Origin: Chloroflexota bacterium
GTDB taxonomy: Bacteria; Chloroflexota; Anaerolineae; J036; Brachytrichaceae
Assembly: GCA_021788625.1 (NCBI GenBank)
Contig: JAJYKL010000006.1
Span: 21,156-85,155, forward strand
Direction: 5' to 3'
DNA: 64,000 nt
The translations under genes were made by a program, and so were the position numbers. Positions 61,451-64,000 of the stretch are shown here, one piece after another; positions within the stretch are counted from its first letter, which is position 1; each line of letters starts with the position of its first letter. The notes under the pieces were generated by a model, which saw only the letters and a program-made list of their open reading frames with translations, ran no database searches and had not been told where the DNA came from.

Positions 61451-62005
61451 ATGATGACTTTTTACTCCGTGTCAACGCCAAAATCGCAATATGGTCGTTG
61501 GGATGTAGGTAGGGAGATCGTTATGTGGAACTGGCTGAATCAAGACACCCAGGTGGGTGCGCATTTAGGGATTGTTAACGGTGTACAGTTATTGGATCTG
61601 GTACCTTTGCTGAGGCATCAAGAAGCCATCGACAGGATTCGTACCTCCATTGAGCTATCCAATCCCGACCCAGCCTGCACCTGCTACCATGTCACAGGTG
61701 CGGGTATCCAGTTTCCTGATAACTCCTTGAGGATTCCTGATATTTCCATCTTCAGCAAAAGACCAGTGGAAGAAAATGGTCTGGTCGTCGACGTCCCATC
61801 AGCCGTGATCGAGGTGATCAGTCCGGGATATGAGGCGAAAGACCTGGAATTTGGCCCTCCCTTCTATATGTCACGCGGCGTCCGGGACGTGATCGTGTTT
61901 GATCCTCACACGTTGAGGTTGGTGCATCTGCACCACGGGCGGGTCGAACAACTCGTTTCGCCCGCTGCAATTCAGCTGGAGTGTGGTTGCCGGTGCGTGA
62001 TATAA
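61451..62005 (+). CDS. Uma2 family (PD-(D/E)XK-like) protein
   Basis: About 184 residues; start uncertain. LRIPDISIFSKRP has the P-D motif, SAVIEVISPGYEAKD the E of the catalytic core, and MSRGVRDVIVFDPHT the G-V-x-x-x-I-x-D block of Uma2. The family is predicted to be nucleases and is expanded in Cyanobacteria and Chloroflexota, but function is unproven. The gene is AT-richer than its neighbours, which fits recent arrival. Confidence 0.7.
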   Translation: MMTFYSVSTPKSQYGRWDVGREIVMWNWLNQDTQVGAHLGIVNGVQLLDLVPLLRHQEAIDRIRTSIELSNPDPACTCYHVTGAGIQFPDNSLRIPDISIFSKRPVEENGLVVDVPSAVIEVISPGYEAKDLEFGPPFYMSRGVRDVIVFDPHTLRLVHLHHGRVEQLVSPAAIQLECGCRCVI

Positions 62006-62097
62006 GGCGTGCGAGAGGCTGGCCGTCGATGGTGCGAGCCGATCCAGTATGGTTGTTGTGTCACCATGCCGGAGTGGTACGCATCGTGCAGCCGACT

Positions 62098-62128
62098 GCC
62101 GGGCAAGGGGCCGCTGTCCCCGCCCGGC
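62098..62128. terminator. stem-loop between Uma2 and gnd genes
   Basis: GCCGGGC (62098-62104), AA, GGGG, 7-base loop, CCCC, GCCCGGC (62122-62128). Eleven paired bases between two converging genes; no T tract. Confidence 0.6.
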
Positions 62129-62168
62129 TGAAGCATGGCTGACCTGTGTCGTGCCGTGTCCACACGCT

Positions 62169-63581
62169 CTACTGTGCGCCCGGCCATTCCGTGTGGAACA
62201 CCCCCTCCTTATCCACACGCTGGTAGGTGTGCGCTCCGAAATAATCGCGCTGAGCTTGTGTCAGGTTCGCGGGCAGTCGATCGGTGCGATACGCGTCGAA
62301 ATAGTTCAGCGCAGACGACATCGCGAGACAAGGGATTCCCAGGTCGATCGCCGTCTTCACCACTGTTCGCAGGGCGTCCTGTTTGCTCTGCACATCGGCC
62401 TTAAATCCGTCGTTGAGCAGCAGGTTCGGCAGATCGGGTTGGCTCTTGAACGCCTCGCGAATACGATTCAGGAAGCCGGCACGAATAATGCAACCGCCGC
62501 GCCAGATGGCTGCTATCTCACCATAATTCAGGCTGTAGGCATACTCCTCACTGGCGGCGCGCAACAGCGCCATCCCCTGCGCATAGGAGCAAATCTTTGC
62601 CATGTACAGCGCGTCTCGCACCTGCCGCACGAACGCTTTGCGATTTCCCTGATAAGCCGCCAACGGTCCAGACAGCACCTTGCTCGCCCTGACACGCTCC
62701 CCTTTGAGAGCTGAGATGATGCGCGATTCCACCGCGGCGTTGATGGTGGGGGTCGGGACGCCCAGATCCAGCGCACCCTGGCTGGTCCACTTGCCGGTGC
62801 CCTTTTGTTGCGCTTCATCCAGAATCAGGTCTACGAGGGGTTTGCCCGTATCTTCGTCTTTCATCAGAAAGATCTGGGCGGTGATCTCGATCAGGTAGGA
62901 CTGCAGCTCGCCCTGGTTCCACTCGGCAAAGACGTCGTGCAACTCCTGGCTCGTCAGGCCAAGACCGCGATGCAGCAGATCGTACGCTTCGGCGATCAAC
63001 TGCATGTCGCCGTACTCGATGCCGTTGTGCACCATCTTGACGTAGTGCCCCGCACCGCGTGGGCCAATATGGATGACACAGGGCTCGCCCTCCACCTTCG
63101 CCGAGATGGCCGTGAAGATGGCTCGCACCTGCTCCCAGGCTTCCTGCTGGCCGCCCGGCATGATGCTCGGTCCCCAGAGCGCCCCAAACTCACCCCCCGA
63201 GATGCCGGTGCCGATGAAACGCAGTCCCTTCGCCTCCAGCTCTTTGGAGCGACGTTCCGTGTCCATGAAATACGAATTGCCGCCGTCAATAATCAGATCC
63301 CCCGCATCCAGCAGGGGGGTTAACTGCGCAATGACCTGGTCCACAGGCGCGCCTGCTTTGACCATGATCAGGACCTGGCGAGGTTTCCTGAGCGCCCCGA
63401 CAAATTCCTCCATCGTCTCGCAGCCGACAAGTTTCTTGCCGGGGTGGGCGTTGACGAAATCGCGCATCGTCTTTGTCGTGCGGTTGTGTACCGCAACGGT
63501 GTAGCCGTTGCGCTCCATATTCAGGACCAGGTTTTGCCCCATCACCGCCAGGCCGGTCAAGCCGATATCCGCATTTCCCAT
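62169..63581 (-). CDS. gnd: 6-phosphogluconate dehydrogenase (decarboxylating)
   Basis: 470 residues, long form. NADP site [26 protein letters not shown]; substrate loop [21 protein letters not shown] where E-E of the usual SGGEEG is E-F; catalytic Lys and Asn in [21 protein letters not shown]-terminal [20 protein letters not shown]. Makes ribulose 5-phosphate and NADPH in the oxidative pentose phosphate pathway. AAGGAG lies before the ATG. Confidence 0.95.
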   Translation of the reverse strand: MGNADIGLTGLAVMGQNLVLNMERNGYTVAVHNRTTKTMRDFVNAHPGKKLVGCETMEEFVGALRKPRQVLIMVKAGAPVDQVIAQLTPLLDAGDLIIDGGNSYFMDTERRSKELEAKGLRFIGTGISGGEFGALWGPSIMPGGQQEAWEQVRAIFTAISAKVEGEPCVIHIGPRGAGHYVKMVHNGIEYGDMQLIAEAYDLLHRGLGLTSQELHDVFAEWNQGELQSYLIEITAQIFLMKDEDTGKPLVDLILDEAQQKGTGKWTSQGALDLGVPTPTINAAVESRIISALKGERVRASKVLSGPLAAYQGNRKAFVRQVRDALYMAKICSYAQGMALLRAASEEYAYSLNYGEIAAIWRGGCIIRAGFLNRIREAFKSQPDLPNLLLNDGFKADVQSKQDALRTVVKTAIDLGIPCLAMSSALNYFDAYRTDRLPANLTQAQRDYFGAHTYQRVDKEGVFHTEWPGAQ

Positions 63582-63615
63582 TTTGTTATCTCCTTATTGA
63601 ATGGCCATTTGCTGG

Positions 63616-63807
63616 TCACCTGACCAGCGTGAATCCGATCATAGTCACGACCAGGATCGCACTCATGATCCGCAATATGGTCATGGCGTAATCGTAATCG
63701 TCATCGTCATCGTCATTGCGGTCGTCTGTACCGGCTGGCACAGCCTGCCGCGCTTCGGCGACCGAATAGGATTCTATAGTGTAGCCACACGGCAGACCAC
63801 CTTGCAT
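63616..63807 (-). CDS. possible small membrane protein with Asp tract
   Basis: 63 codons from ATG 63807; no ribosome-binding site seen. TDDRNDDDDDDYDYAMTILR is followed by a single helix ILVVTMIGFTLV. The Asp tract is encoded by the hexamer repeat at 63687-63716. Resembles in design the acidic one-helix protein at 30179-30577. May not be a real gene. Confidence 0.3.
   Translation of the reverse strand: MQGGLPCGYTIESYSVAEARQAVPAGTDDRNDDDDDDYDYAMTILRIMSAILVVTMIGFTLVR
63687..63716 (+). repeat. hexanucleotide microsatellite
   Basis: Two CGTAAT followed by three CGTCAT units, 30 bp. Beyond it, 63814-64000 shows no recognisable gene. Confidence 0.8.
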
Positions 63808-64000
63808 CAACAAGTCAATCGAGAGAACGTACTGCTCACACCGACGCGTATTGGCGGGTCGCGTGAGCCAACCCTTCCTGGCCTGTTCAGTGAGCCAACC
63901 ACTCCTCCAGCAATCATGACTACCTGGAACGAACAGATGCCCCCATGAAAAGCCAGCCCGTCCGATGCTGCCCCTGCTTCACCCAGGGGTACTGGATAAG

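Noticed and set aside
63944..64000. ATG opening a Cys-containing reading MKSQPVRCCPCF at the window end
   Set aside because: Only 19 codons visible and no ribosome-binding site; cannot be supported.
1..64000. tRNA, rRNA or CRISPR arrays
   Set aside because: Looked for T-loop patterns, rRNA motifs and regularly spaced repeats by eye; none fitted.

Overview
The window is about 60% GC and densely packed, with genes on both strands in short runs of one to five. The organism looks like a member of the Chloroflexota (Anaerolineae/Caldilineae type). This is an inference from gene content: a Tat-type lipoprotein sugar-binding protein with a TV-rich linker, a secreted-type protein remnant ending in LYLPIVRKP, BNR propellers, zinc-ribbon AIM24 proteins, a DUF6062-like remnant, a divergent chaperonin paralogue and many sugar/glycoside genes. 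No rRNA, tRNA, CRISPR array, phage or intact transposase was found.

Layout. 1-4.3 kb: the end of a DUF58 gene, decayed sequence, and a four-CBS CLC transporter behind a fluoride riboswitch with a terminator. 4.3-9.4 kb (+): CDF-like protein, MFS carrier, glycosyltransferase 2, FabF and RNase III, closed by a 16-bp stem terminator facing rpoB. 9.4-14.4 kb (-): rpoB without an adjacent rpoC, its sigma70 promoter, and an epimerase. 14.6-17.8 kb: amidohydrolase plus SelA-like enzyme, and an orphan hydrogenase maturation protease. 18-31.7 kb: accessory single genes (HTH, lysoplasmalogenase, glycosidase, phosphoesterase, dehydrogenase, phosphotransferase, transglutaminase, methyltransferases) mixed with truncated and fused gene remnants. 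31.9-36.8 kb: cytidylate-kinase-like protein and the glycolate oxidase set glcD-glcE-glcF. 36.8-46.7 kb: URO-D family protein, DeoR-type regulator with a candidate operator, a CUT1 sugar ABC transporter (binding protein and two permeases, no ATPase), an ATPase-degenerate GroEL-like protein and a BNR propeller. 47.7-49.7 kb: two tandem AIM24 proteins. 50.1-52 kb: folate genes (FolP-FolB fusion, then folK). 52.3-64 kb: sulfatase, a large membrane glycosyltransferase-like protein, GH4 glycosidase with a Gfo/Idh/MocA dehydrogenase, a YddG-like exporter, a chitobiase-fold/metallo-beta-lactamase fusion, a Uma2 protein and 6-phosphogluconate dehydrogenase.

Functionally the window is a core-gene stretch (fatty acid, RNase III, RNA polymerase, folate, pentose phosphate) interleaved with heterotrophic carbohydrate acquisition and oxidation. 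The most unusual items are the chaperonin-like protein inside the sugar ABC operon with its catalytic Asp replaced by Arg and a propeller gene next to it; the fluoride-riboswitch CLC whose gating glutamate is Val; rpoB separated from rpoC; and three places where unrelated gene fragments abut, which are either deletion scars or assembly joins. Palindromic repeats recur between genes.
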